From: Salinimicrobium sp035607535
GTDB taxonomy: Bacteria > Bacteroidota > Bacteroidia > Flavobacteriales > Flavobacteriaceae
Direction: 5' to 3'
Assembly: GCF_035607535.1 (NCBI RefSeq)
Contig: NZ_JAYDZX010000014.1
Location: 6,398 to 70,397, forward strand
Length of the DNA stretch: 64,000 bases
The notes beneath the pieces are model-generated. The model did not search any database, had not been told where the DNA came from, and worked only from the letters and a program-made list of their open reading frames with translations. This document shows positions 16,614 through 25,790 of this stretch, in pieces; the stretch's first letter is position 1, and every line of letters starts with the position of its first letter. The position numbers were made by a program, and so were the translations under genes.

Positions 16614-18446
16614 CTAGTCCTTTTTGGGTTGAATAGCTACGGCAGGGGTGATGGTGTCCTGCTGTTTTTCGGGCAAAGGCAACTGTTGCTGTGGCTGCAC
16701 AGTATCCTGTGCAGGAAGATTCTCTATTTCTTCCTGCCTTAAAAGTGGTTGCGGCTCTGCCGCTTTATTAGTCGCGGCAGGTATTGTATCTGCAGGTCGC
16801 TCCTGCAGGTCTTTTTCTTTTAAGCGACTTTTATTATTCAGTAGCGGCCTGTCCCGCTTTTCCTTATCAAAGAAACTGCCCTCTTCTTCAGGTAAGGGAA
16901 TTCCCTCTATGAGTACCGGTTCATAGTCGGGGTCATCTTCAAAGAGATCATCTACCGAGTTGAGCCGCTCTTCCCCACGCCAGTTGAAACCTTTTAAAGT
17001 CCTGTCACTTTCCGGCAGCTGACTTTCAGGATAAAGTATTCCATCGATCTGGTTGTAATAGTAAATGTCCACAACCTGCTGCTCCTCCATAAAAATACTT
17101 ATGGAGCTGGACAAGGTCTTGTTGATCCCAATAAGATCTCCGCCATCGTTCCTCATATAATAGAGGGTTTCGGTATTTTTTACCAGGTCTACCTGTTGGA
17201 GGTCGTTATCTTTGAACTTCCCGTACATCTGCAGACCTTTTAGCTGATTGTATCCTCCAACACTATCTTTCTGTATCATAAAGGCATTGTCATATACCTT
17301 AAGAGAATCCAGCTCTTCGGTTTCTACATTGTTGAGGAGGTGGATAGTATCGCCGGTAAGCTGGTTATTTTCCGACCATAGTACCGGCCGACCCAGCATT
17401 TGTGTAAGTCCCGTAGCTTCGCGCACATGGATAGAATCACTTTTACCGCTCATGTTACTTTTGAACAGGCGCACGTCATAAAATCCGCGGATCACCCTGT
17501 CATCCGGCTTACCCGTAACCATGAGGGTATCGGCATGGATGTAGATCGAATCCTGTTCCTGTACACTTACAGCCACAGCACGTTTGGTAATAAATACCGA
17601 ATCTTTCTCCCGGAACACTTCAGCATAATGTCCACGAATTATACTCCGATTGATGGTATCTGTGACTTTAATATTATTAGTTGCCGAAGCAAAATTCGTA
17701 TTCCGGTTGAAGTAAAGACTATCCCCCTCTAAAATGCGGTTTTCGTAATCGATTCTGGAGTTCTTTACGAAATAACCTGTATCTCCACGGGTATCGTAGA
17801 ATCCTCGCTCACAGTAAATAGTGGAAGCGTCACTGGTGATGGTGGAGGGGCCGTACATATAGGCATGGCCGGTTTCTGAGTAGAAATCCAGCTGGGTGGA
17901 TCGAAGCACGTAATCGGGATTAGTGATCACTACTTCAGAAGTGAAGGAGTATTTTTCATCTTCTAGAAAATAACGGCCAATCCGGCTCTTTAATACACTC
18001 GCCGTATCTCTTATTGTGCCGCCACTGCGATAATATGCCTGTTGTTTGGTACGGTCAAAAAAGAGGGTGTCGGTCTGGAGACTGGATTGCGGGTTTCTCA
18101 TGAAGACATTTCCGCTGGCAAATGCAAAACGGGTATTTCCGTTATATTCAGCATACTGGCTGGTCATGGTGATGGTATCTCCCTGCTCCATACGCACATT
18201 TCCGTAAGCCTTAAAAAAGTTTTCTTCGGCATAGTGAATGGCCTGGTCGCACCAAACCTCGATCCCCTGGTGAATAAAATGCACCTGTTCATTGATCTTG
18301 GTTAAAATAAGTGCGCCGGGATATTTTTGGTCATCACGTGAAAAGCGTTCACTTTCATAGCGTATCTTCCTTTCCTCCTGGGCGTAAGCAGAAGTGCCCC
18401 AAAAAAAGAGGATCGAAAAAAGACAAAAAATGGGAACGTACTTCAC
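16614..18446 (-). CDS. OstA/LptA-like organic-solvent-tolerance domain protein
   Basis: About 610 residues. No ATG fits the start; GTG at 18446 gives a good signal peptide (MKYVPIFCLFSILFFWGTSA, then YAQ), and TTG at 18452 is the alternative. The body is a long series of short beta-strands with recurring D-T-I/L motifs (GDTITMTSQYAEYNGNTR, LEGDSLYFNRNTNFA), the jellyroll repeat of LptA/OstA proteins that bridge LPS across the periplasm. The last 100 residues are low-complexity, rich in proline and glutamine. It is probably periplasmic and part of LPS or outer-membrane transport (inference from family). Confidence 0.85.
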   Translation of the reverse strand: MKYVPIFCLFSILFFWGTSAYAQEERKIRYESERFSRDDQKYPGALILTKINEQVHFIHQGIEVWCDQAIHYAEENFFKAYGNVRMEQGDTITMTSQYAEYNGNTRFAFASGNVFMRNPQSSLQTDTLFFDRTKQQAYYRSGGTIRDTASVLKSRIGRYFLEDEKYSFTSEVVITNPDYVLRSTQLDFYSETGHAYMYGPSTITSDASTIYCERGFYDTRGDTGYFVKNSRIDYENRILEGDSLYFNRNTNFASATNNIKVTDTINRSIIRGHYAEVFREKDSVFITKRAVAVSVQEQDSIYIHADTLMVTGKPDDRVIRGFYDVRLFKSNMSGKSDSIHVREATGLTQMLGRPVLWSENNQLTGDTIHLLNNVETEELDSLKVYDNAFMIQKDSVGGYNQLKGLQMYGKFKDNDLQQVDLVKNTETLYYMRNDGGDLIGINKTLSSSISIFMEEQQVVDIYYYNQIDGILYPESQLPESDRTLKGFNWRGEERLNSVDDLFEDDPDYEPVLIEGIPLPEEEGSFFDKEKRDRPLLNNKSRLKEKDLQERPADTIPAATNKAAEPQPLLRQEEIENLPAQDTVQPQQQLPLPEKQQDTITPAVAIQPKKD

Positions 18447-18572
18447 CGACAAAATTTTCAGTCAAAAGTAGTGAATTCTGAAGGAAAATGCGGGAAGCCA
18501 CTAATCTTTTAAAGATTGGAACATCAGCATCTTTTATAGTGTGGAAAGTTCCTACAGCTCTTTAGAAAATCT

Positions 18573-19805
18573 CTAAGCCCCGTTTTCCACTACGGGAGAT
18601 CCATTCTCCTTTTTCACCAGGTAGATTACGTAGATAATAAGTCCGCAGGAGATCAGAGAAAGGAGGATCATGACATTCCAGGTAAGGCTGTATCCAAACT
18701 TATTGATAAGCTGCATTCCGGAGTTATGACCGAAGATATGTCCTATAGAAAAAGCTATGCTATAGAGTGCCATGTAGGAGCCTTGTTTTCCGCCTTCGGC
18801 TCTTTTTAAGGCAAAACTATTTGAAAAAGGAAAAGCAATCATTTCTCCAATGGTCATAAAGATCATGCCCACGAGCAGTATTCCAACCCAGCCGGTTAGA
18901 TTGATAAGAAGAAAACTTATGGCTACAAGCACAGTTCCCGTTATAACGTGGAAAAGCGGAGAGCGGTGTCTTGATTCCAGATATTTGATGAGGGGCATCT
19001 CAAAGAGGAAGATCAGGAAACCGTTCAATCCCAGTAGAACTCCTATCTCGAACTCGCTTAAATAATGGATCCTGGAATAATAGAGAGGCATGGTGGAGAA
19101 ATATTGAAGGAAGATAAATCCAAACAAGATCATAGCTCCTATAAAGATCAAATAAGGCTTATCGCTCATCATTGATTTCGGAATTTTGATCACCTCTTTT
19201 GGATTTTCAATAGCTTTTTTCGGGTGGAGGAGGTTCAGCAAAAGAAATCCGGCGAGGATACAGGTAATGCCATCTACCCAGAAGAGTCCGCTGTAGCCGG
19301 CGCTTGCAATGATCAAACCGCCTACTGCCGGACCTGCAGAAAAGCCCAGATTAATGGCAAGCCTTATTAGGGTGATCGATCGCGTCCTGTTCTCGGGTTT
19401 GCTGTAGGCATTTATAGCGACAAAAACTGCAGGTCTAAAAGCGTCGGCTACCAACATAACAATAAAGATTCCGGCGCAGATCCCCCAGAAGGAAACCGGG
19501 AACTGTAAGAAAATAAAGAATACCCCCGATACCAGAAGGCTTAATGCCATGGTTTTGTAATGCCCAATTCGATCTACGAGCTTTCCACCAAGCCAGGACC
19601 CGGCAACAGAGCCCAGACCAAAAAAGGTAAGGATCCAGCCTACATCTTCAAGCGAAAATTCCCTGTTCTCGGTTAAATACAGCGACAAAAAAGGGATTAC
19701 CATGGTTCCGGCCCTGTTGATAAAGGTGATGAAGGCCAGGAGCCATACCTCCCGTCTCAGGTCTTTAAAAGAACCAACATAAGCCCGAAATAATCTTTGT
19801 AACAT
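18573..19805 (-). CDS. MFS transporter (multidrug-efflux-like)
   Basis: 410 residues with about 12 hydrophobic segments. The major facilitator loop motif between helices 2 and 3 is present as GSWLGGKLVDRIGHYKTMAL (G-x-L-x-D-R-x-G), and NLGFSAGPAVGGLI matches motif C of drug/proton antiporters. Inner-membrane exporter of unknown substrate. It stands alone, with a 120-base gap to the OstA-like gene and about 220 bases without a clear gene upstream. Confidence 0.88.
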   Translation of the reverse strand: MLQRLFRAYVGSFKDLRREVWLLAFITFINRAGTMVIPFLSLYLTENREFSLEDVGWILTFFGLGSVAGSWLGGKLVDRIGHYKTMALSLLVSGVFFIFLQFPVSFWGICAGIFIVMLVADAFRPAVFVAINAYSKPENRTRSITLIRLAINLGFSAGPAVGGLIIASAGYSGLFWVDGITCILAGFLLLNLLHPKKAIENPKEVIKIPKSMMSDKPYLIFIGAMILFGFIFLQYFSTMPLYYSRIHYLSEFEIGVLLGLNGFLIFLFEMPLIKYLESRHRSPLFHVITGTVLVAISFLLINLTGWVGILLVGMIFMTIGEMIAFPFSNSFALKRAEGGKQGSYMALYSIAFSIGHIFGHNSGMQLINKFGYSLTWNVMILLSLISCGLIIYVIYLVKKENGSPVVENGA

Positions 19806-20028
19806 TTACTGAAGTAAAGGCCCGAAATTAAGTTAAATACTAGTCCGTTTTACCGGAATTATTCAAAATTTTTCGTGAAAAATCTCTCATGCAGGAGCTG
19901 ATGCTGAGGAGTTCCAGGGTCCCGGAATTTTCTCCGGAAGGATGGAGGACGGGGAGGCAGGGGACCCAAAAATGATATTTTAACCAATGATTCTAGTAAA
20001 AGGCTGCATTCAAGAATAGCCGTTAAAG

Positions 20029-20511
20029 CTAAGTGAGAAAAATGGGTATAAAAATCACGAGCAACACCACAAGAAGTGTTTCCCAATAGTAATCACTAAT
20101 GTATAACCCGATCAAAAGAAGCAGGGGGTTATTTGTAGTTGAATTAATGTAGCCACTGTTGGAAGAGCCATTGTAGGTTATTCTAAGTCCATCTTCATCA
20201 TGCAAGGACCATTTTGAATTCCAGGTATTACAGTATTTCCATTGATAAGTTTCTTCCCCTAACCTAACTGTAGCTTTGGTCATCCAGCTGCCATATCTTA
20301 TTTCCCCGATCCTATTTTCAGATCCATCCAATATTTCAGTGCATTGCTCAAAAAAGCCTGAAGTTCGGAAGGAATATTTCTTATTATTTAATGCCGCAGT
20401 TGAGGTTCTGGAAAAAGATCTCTTTCTCAGTTCTCCTATTTGTTGTGTTTCATTATAAATTCTATAAACGTTAGAAAAGAATTTCTTTTTCCACCTTAAC
20501 TTTAATTGCAT
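20029..20511 (-). CDS. Hypothetical beta-rich protein with C-terminal membrane helix
   Basis: 160 residues, not assigned to a named family. The first 120 residues are short beta-strands rich in aromatic and charged residues (VYRIYNETQQIGEL, NRIGEIRYGSWMTKATVRLG), ending in HDEDGLRITYNGSS. This pattern resembles tubby/scramblase-like barrels, a guess from appearance only. The last 25 residues are a strongly hydrophobic helix (YYWETLLVVLLVIFIPIFLT), so it is likely tail-anchored. The 223 bases downstream hold no convincing gene. Confidence 0.65.
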   Translation of the reverse strand: MQLKLRWKKKFFSNVYRIYNETQQIGELRKRSFSRTSTAALNNKKYSFRTSGFFEQCTEILDGSENRIGEIRYGSWMTKATVRLGEETYQWKYCNTWNSKWSLHDEDGLRITYNGSSNSGYINSTTNNPLLLLIGLYISDYYWETLLVVLLVIFIPIFLT

Positions 20512-20680
20512 AACTCCTTTATATAACAGCGCTAAATTAAATTTTATAAATAAGTCTTCAGGGTTGTCACATTTACCTTAGGTATTTCCAAATAGGAAGC
20601 GAAGAACGTTTAATCAATTTTTCAAAAGAATTGTGAGCCATGAAGTCTATTCACTTGACCGGAATTGAGATCAACCATAA

Positions 20681-21715
20681 TTATTTTCTTTTCCTGATAA
20701 TCTTCACAATTCTATCATACATAATTTCGGACAGACTCCAGTTATAGCCGTCAAAATCTGTAGTGTTGGTGAATTGAATGACCACCGTGTCTATGTCTTG
20801 ATGATATTTTGCAATACTTTGATATCCGGGAATTAACCCGGTATGGTCATAGGCATAAATGGAAGAATAGATCTCTTGTTCCCTGTCTTCGAGTAGGGAA
20901 CCATCATTCAGGGCTCTTATAAATATTCCCACATCTTCTGCGGTTGCCACCATGGAATTGTAGTCGGTTGTTTTAATGTCTTCTTCGACACCAACATAGT
21001 ATCCACTCATTACCTCATCGAGATTGACATCATGAATGGAAGAAAAGGTGTTTTTCAGTCCAAGAGGAGCTAATATCTTTTCCCTGATATATTCAAATTT
21101 ACTTTTTCCTGAAACCTTTTCAATTAGCAAGGAAAGCAGCAAATAATTAGTATTGGAGTACTGGTAACTCTCATCAGGTTCAAAATTAGCCGGAAGATCA
21201 AAAATCCTTTCAAGAGCCTCCTGATTATTTTTAGGAGGATCAATCCAAAAGTCAGGAGTTTCGGTGAGATTTGGAATTCCGCTTCTGTGTTTGACCAGCA
21301 TTTCCAGGGTTATTCCATCTGCATTTTTTATTCTTCCCTCCAGCTCAGGAAAATAATCGGCAACAGTCTTTTCCAAAGAGAGCTGTTCTTCATTTACCAG
21401 CCTGGTTATTGCAACTGCCGTGTACAGCTTATCTATACTGGCAATTTTAAATAAAAGATTAGGTTCGACAGGGCTTTTGGTTATCCGGTTATTATGCCCG
21501 GCAGTATAATATGCAGGTTTTTTTCCTTTTTGATCCACATACACGATTATCCCATCAAAGCCATAGTCGGCCGCTTTATTTACCTGTGCCTCAACGGTTT
21601 TGGGTAAGGGGCTTAGACGGGCTTTAAGTATGGGCCATGGAACGAAATACAGGGAGATTAAAGTTCCGGTAAATAGCAACAGGCGAAGAATCCAGGTTCT
21701 TTGTTTCTTTGTCAT
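20681..21715 (-). CDS. Serine hydrolase, class C beta-lactamase/PBP-like
   Basis: 344 residues. An N-terminal membrane anchor (WILRLLLFTGTLISLYFV) is followed by a beta-lactamase-fold domain: the S-x-x-K motif in FKIASIDKLYTAVAI (about residue 90), Y-x-N in YQYSNTNYLLLSLLIEKVSG, and a C-terminal H-T-G in AYDHTGLIPGY. Such proteins are usually D-alanyl peptidases or esterases in the periplasm rather than antibiotic-degrading enzymes. A possible -7 box (TATCTTTA) lies just upstream. It is flanked by accessory genes. Confidence 0.88.
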   Translation of the reverse strand: MTKKQRTWILRLLLFTGTLISLYFVPWPILKARLSPLPKTVEAQVNKAADYGFDGIIVYVDQKGKKPAYYTAGHNNRITKSPVEPNLLFKIASIDKLYTAVAITRLVNEEQLSLEKTVADYFPELEGRIKNADGITLEMLVKHRSGIPNLTETPDFWIDPPKNNQEALERIFDLPANFEPDESYQYSNTNYLLLSLLIEKVSGKSKFEYIREKILAPLGLKNTFSSIHDVNLDEVMSGYYVGVEEDIKTTDYNSMVATAEDVGIFIRALNDGSLLEDREQEIYSSIYAYDHTGLIPGYQSIAKYHQDIDTVVIQFTNTTDFDGYNWSLSEIMYDRIVKIIRKRK

Positions 21716-22014
21716 GACAGGTGACCAATTTAAAGATAAGTCTGAAAAAATATAATGCTATTTTGTTAAAGCTTGTCAGCTGAAAACTGCCAATTCAGGA
21801 AACATTTTTTTGACTCTGATTTTATCGGTTAGTTTTATCTTCGGATCCATTTTCAGCAAGTCATTCCCGAAGTTACCATTGTCCTTTGTGAAATCCAGTT
21901 TTCATCATATCTGTGAATTTAATGGTAAATGCATTCTTGCCAGTGCCGGATTCACTCCTCTTCACAGGTTTCCTACGAAAACTTCCTGCAATTTATGAAT
22001 ATCTATTTTACCTC
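21716..22014. other. Spacer with no recognisable gene
   Basis: 299 bases between the serine hydrolase and the erythromycin esterase gene. Minus-strand reading gives a run of about 42 residues ending in KKMFPELAVFS, but it has no start and stops interrupt it upstream. It may be decayed coding DNA, but I could not identify a parent family. Confidence 0.4.
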
Positions 22015-23328
22015 TCACGAATCCTGAAGAACAGATAAATTATACTCCGCAGGTGATATTTTTTTCACGAAGATCAAACCATCATAGGATTCTGAATAAA
22101 TTTTAGAAATTTTAATCTTATGTAATGGTTTAGGTTGATATCCGCCTCCACCTATAAGTAAATGTTTGTTTTTCTTACCAAAGAATTCTCCTGGTCCCTT
22201 TTTAGCTGCTTTATTTAAATCGATAAAGTAAATTTCCTTGTTAACCTCATTCAATGTATTGGCATAAGTTCTTTTAAATGGTTTCTTGATATGGTAGGTT
22301 TTCCAGTGATTTCCATTCTCTTTATCTACCACATGACCTTTAATCTTTCCTGTCGCAAAGTCAAAGCCTACACTATAATAATCTTCTGAGTAGTGATCCT
22401 TTAAGTGTCGACCCAAATTAATAATATCACTCCCAGCGTAGTACATTCCTTTTTTATTTATGTGCTCATTATGAGCCCAAATAAAAGCTTTTCCGTTCGG
22501 TGAAAGATTTTCCACAATCCATTTTACGTTTTCGAACATTCTTAAGTCTCTAAGTTCAGTGCTTTTGGGATATTCATCCTTTACATAGGATGCGTACCGG
22601 GTGTAACCTATTAAATAATCTAAACTTCTTATTAATGATTTATACTCTTCCCTTTCATTTTTTGAAGTTAATATTTGCTGTTTTAGTTTGGTTAATTTTG
22701 GAATCTGAAGTTGCCACCAATCGTCGGGATTATTATAGTTGATTTTTTTCTTTGAACAACTATCTACAGTAGATAAGAGGCTTTCATCAATTTCGATTTC
22801 ACTGCCATCAATGAACCTTCGAATCTCTTTATTGATGTTTTCGCCATTTTGAATATCCATTCCGTAAAAGCGGATTTGATCTTCTTTGGATTTATCTAAG
22901 TTGAAATTTCTCATCCACTGTAATAGATCTACTACTTCTTTAGAACGCCAGAATCCAATGTTAAAATTGTCAGCTATTGTATTTATGTCGCCATTTCCAC
23001 CACCTATCCATTCATTGATACCAGATTCAGCCTGATATGATTCTTCCATTCTAAAAACTCTTACACCTTGAGTTATGACTAGATGTTTAAAAAATTTTGC
23101 CTTAAGGTGGAAAAATTCCTTTGTATTATGGGAAGCTTCTCCAAAACCAAAAATCTTGGCATTGGAAAATTTAGCAGGAGTATTTTGCCCAAAAACAAGC
23201 AGTTTAGAGTTGGGATTAGCGTCTTCAATAAGAATAGAATTCTTATTTATCCAATCCACTGTTTGCTTTTTTTGAGAATAGCTAACGACGGCCAAAAAAA
23301 ATATGAACAGGGAAATAGTATTTTTCAT
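22015..23328 (-). CDS. Erythromycin esterase family protein, secreted
   Basis: 437 residues with a signal peptide (MKNTISLFIFFLAVVSYSQ). Family motifs: FGFGEASHNTKEFF, with the histidine and glutamate of the active site; RMEESYQAESGINEWI; IRFYGMDIQNG; and the late FIWAHNEHINKKG. Some members hydrolyse the macrolactone of erythromycin, but most homologues of this group are uncharacterised hydrolases, so resistance should not be assumed. The gene is visibly AT-richer than its surroundings and may have been acquired. Export to periplasm or surface is predicted. Confidence 0.9.
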   Translation of the reverse strand: MKNTISLFIFFLAVVSYSQKKQTVDWINKNSILIEDANPNSKLLVFGQNTPAKFSNAKIFGFGEASHNTKEFFHLKAKFFKHLVITQGVRVFRMEESYQAESGINEWIGGGNGDINTIADNFNIGFWRSKEVVDLLQWMRNFNLDKSKEDQIRFYGMDIQNGENINKEIRRFIDGSEIEIDESLLSTVDSCSKKKINYNNPDDWWQLQIPKLTKLKQQILTSKNEREEYKSLIRSLDYLIGYTRYASYVKDEYPKSTELRDLRMFENVKWIVENLSPNGKAFIWAHNEHINKKGMYYAGSDIINLGRHLKDHYSEDYYSVGFDFATGKIKGHVVDKENGNHWKTYHIKKPFKRTYANTLNEVNKEIYFIDLNKAAKKGPGEFFGKKNKHLLIGGGGYQPKPLHKIKISKIYSESYDGLIFVKKISPAEYNLSVLQDS

Positions 23329-23468
23329 TACGGAAATGATTTTTTAGGTTATAAACGTTGCACACGGTCTTGGTTAATGCGAGTTGGGGGATGGACGAAT
23401 AAAACTGTCAGGTAAGGTAGTCTAAAATGTCATTTTTGACAGGTAAATTGCAGTTGTGTTATTGATTG

Positions 23469-24152
23469 TTACATACAGGTTTTTATTTCTCTAAGCCTGT
23501 AATGATGTTCCTGCATTGGAATCAGATCAATTTTATCTTTTTCTACAGATAAAATCTGATATATGTTTCTTTCAGTTGTATCTTCTACTGTCAGGAAAAG
23601 AAAGAAGTTGTTTTTAATTTCTCCGATAAACCAATTTCCAACCAATGGTCTGCTTTGGTCCCAAATTGTTTCTAATATTTTAATCTTTCCATTCCGATCA
23701 CTAATCGGGTGAATATTATTTAGAAATTTTGTTTTGATCGAATCGTTTAGAATTCTCCAGCAATCTCCAACAATTAAATTCTCAATTTTCTCTCTTGTAG
23801 AATTTATTGGGTAATTTAGATTTAGGGGATGAAATACTGAATTTGTATTTGAAGCAATTTCAATTTCTAATGAATCTGTTTGATATAGTTTATACTTGGT
23901 ATTGAGATTAGCAAATTCACTCTTGATAAAACTTTCATTTCGATTAATTCTAATCTGATATGAAGTATCGGATAGGATTTGACTTATTTCACTTTGATCA
24001 AAATTTATAATTACACCCTCAATATTACTTGAGTACCCTTTGTTTTTATCTATGATTCTGTCATTATAAGACATCCAAATACCTTCTAAATTTTGACCAA
24101 TTATTGATTCTGAAATAGAAAATAAGAAGATTAGAAGTAGAAAATTTCTCAT
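23469..24152 (-). CDS. Secreted hypothetical protein
   Basis: 227 residues with a signal peptide (MRNFLLLIFLFSISESIIGQ). The body is beta-rich and opens with NLEGIWMSYNDRIID, a G-x-W start like lipocalin-type periplasmic proteins, but no family can be assigned. It shares the AT-rich composition of the erythromycin esterase gene 140 bases downstream, so both may have come together. No operon partner upstream. Confidence 0.65.
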   Translation of the reverse strand: MRNFLLLIFLFSISESIIGQNLEGIWMSYNDRIIDKNKGYSSNIEGVIINFDQSEISQILSDTSYQIRINRNESFIKSEFANLNTKYKLYQTDSLEIEIASNTNSVFHPLNLNYPINSTREKIENLIVGDCWRILNDSIKTKFLNNIHPISDRNGKIKILETIWDQSRPLVGNWFIGEIKNNFFLFLTVEDTTERNIYQILSVEKDKIDLIPMQEHHYRLREIKTCM

Positions 24153-24312
24153 AAAAAATTGGATGTAACTCCTTATATCAAAACATAAATACTCGTTTAT
24201 CTTTATATACAGAATAAAGACAACTCACTGCAAGATATTGAATAAAATCTTAGTTGAGGAACCAGGCTGGGTTACACCGGGCCTTTGGCATTTCTGAAGG
24301 CGTCCAGAAACA

Positions 24313-25101
24313 TTATGCTTTAGCACTTTCTGCCAGCGGCTTCTGGAATCTGTCCAGTTCCCTTATCTGCTCTTTATAATCTTTGGGGAGTAGGAGGGAT
24401 TTGAAGAGGTGGTCTAGTTTTATTTTGCGACCAGTTCTATAAAATTTCAGGGCAGGAGGGATGACCGCATTTCTTTTGAGGTGCAGCAGATTTTTTATCC
24501 GCGGCGGACAAACCATTCCCTGTACCTGTAGCAGATACCAATAGCGAACCGGGCCCAGGTGTTTCCTGTACTGCCGGTAAAGATCTTTGCTGTACCTGCT
24601 TTCTGCAAGATCCTGTTCCATGTGCAATTTCCTTTGGGGCAACCAGTCTTCATAGTTCTTCGGCAGATCTTCTATTCCCATTGCCTGTCCCACCCTGTAA
24701 AACACATCAAAAACCTCTTGTTTTTCGTCCCTGCTCAGCTTTTGTTCCAGCAGTTCGTAGGCGCGAATGGAGTAGCCAATCAACATATAAAGCACATCCC
24801 GGTATGCCCACTCCGGAATTTTACTGCCGCGACTGTTCTCTACACCGGCATGAATGGAATTGATCCTGCCTATAGCGGCTTCAGCTTCGGTCTTTGAAAG
24901 GAAAACGATCTGCCGGGCATAGGCTACCGTTGAAAACAACCTGCCCAGAGGATCGGCAGGAAGTTTTCCGGTAAAATAGAGCCAGTCCACTGCCTTGTTC
25001 AAAGCGAATTCGGCTGATGCTCCGGCAAAGATGAAAAGTATGGTATCACTCTTGCCCCAAATCTTTCGCACAATAGAATTTTCATCTACAAAGTACTCCA
25101 T
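24313..25101 (-). CDS. Oxygenase MpaB family protein (DUF2236)
   Basis: 262 residues. It matches the MpaB/DUF2236 family: SDTILFIFAGASAEFALNKA at the start, PLGRLFSTVAYARQIVF, the conserved central EWAYRDVLYMLIGYSIRAYE and LPKNYEDWLPQRK. Family members include the fungal mycophenolate oxygenase MpaB; latex-clearing proteins share the domain and bind heme. I see no signal peptide, so it is likely cytoplasmic. Substrate unknown. It lies 88 bases downstream of the small membrane protein at 25190, in the same direction. Confidence 0.8.
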   Translation of the reverse strand: MEYFVDENSIVRKIWGKSDTILFIFAGASAEFALNKAVDWLYFTGKLPADPLGRLFSTVAYARQIVFLSKTEAEAAIGRINSIHAGVENSRGSKIPEWAYRDVLYMLIGYSIRAYELLEQKLSRDEKQEVFDVFYRVGQAMGIEDLPKNYEDWLPQRKLHMEQDLAESRYSKDLYRQYRKHLGPVRYWYLLQVQGMVCPPRIKNLLHLKRNAVIPPALKFYRTGRKIKLDHLFKSLLLPKDYKEQIRELDRFQKPLAESAKA

Positions 25102-25189
25102 CAGCTTTCCATTTTGTTTTCAGAAATTGTGCAATAATCCCGCCATTGCCCATTGGACATCTTACATTCCGGATAAAGATCTCAAATAT

Positions 25190-25459
25190 CTACAATCCGT
25201 ACATTTCCGCCAGGTCACTCACCCCGAGAGTAAACCAAAAGATTACCAGTGCAAGCACCAGTAACGCTGCAATAGGGATCGAAAAACCGAACTTCCGCTT
25301 GAAAAAGCTTTCTACAGGAGAAAAGTAAAGCAGGGAGAGGACGACATAGACGATCCCGGGGACAGGATGTACAAGGATGAGGTTAAGGATCCCAAGGCAA
25401 AAAATAATTAGCCCGAGGAAGTTACTCACCACTGCTGTAATACTTATGGAATTCTTCAT
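25190..25459 (-). CDS. Small membrane protein (three helices)
   Basis: 89 residues from the ATG at 25459 (MKNSISITAVVSNFLGLIIF). An earlier in-frame start would overlap the neighbouring gene and add a hydrophilic tail. Three hydrophobic segments are visible, separated by a basic loop (FFKRKFGF), with a short extracytoplasmic end (DLAEMYGL). Not assigned to a family. It is the last small gene in the leftward set that begins at 27389, 16 bases after the next upstream gene's stop. Confidence 0.65.
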   Translation of the reverse strand: MKNSISITAVVSNFLGLIIFCLGILNLILVHPVPGIVYVVLSLLYFSPVESFFKRKFGFSIPIAALLVLALVIFWFTLGVSDLAEMYGL

Positions 25460-25475
25460 GTTATACGGATAATGA

Positions 25476-25760
25476 TCAGCTACCGGCAAATGGGCTGCCA
25501 ATGATCCCTACTGCCAGTTCTGCCCAAACCAGGAAAAGTATCCCCAGGACAACAGCTGCATAAATAATACGCTTTTCGGTGGTTCTTACTTTTTTGAAGA
25601 TGAGATCAATAATGAATGCGGTTCCAAATAGTAGTACTCCCATAATGATAAAGTCCGGTAGCCCCCAGTCAACTTCCGAGGTGAATATCATACCTATGAG
25701 AGGCAGGAGTAAAATAAATGCTGCAGTAAGCAGTAGTGCGCGAAGTCTTGTAATTTTCAT
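25476..25760 (-). CDS. Small membrane protein (three helices)
   Basis: 94 residues, ATG at 25760. Three hydrophobic segments: residues about 9-27, 36-54 and 66-88, with a basic loop FKKVRTTEKR. No family recognised. It follows the DUF4153-like gene by 30 bases and precedes another small membrane protein by 16 bases, so the set looks like one transcript. Confidence 0.65.
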   Translation of the reverse strand: MKITRLRALLLTAAFILLLPLIGMIFTSEVDWGLPDFIIMGVLLFGTAFIIDLIFKKVRTTEKRIIYAAVVLGILFLVWAELAVGIIGSPFAGS

Positions 25761-25790
25761 AATGATTGTTTTTAAAGATTAATATAAGGT

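Noticed and set aside
19859..20086. 75-residue minus-strand frame
   Set aside because: Proline-rich translation without coding character over a GC-rich spacer; it also overlaps the end of the better 160-residue gene.
22015..23328. Calling the erythromycin esterase homologue a macrolide-resistance gene
   Set aside because: Only family motifs are seen; many members of this family have other substrates.
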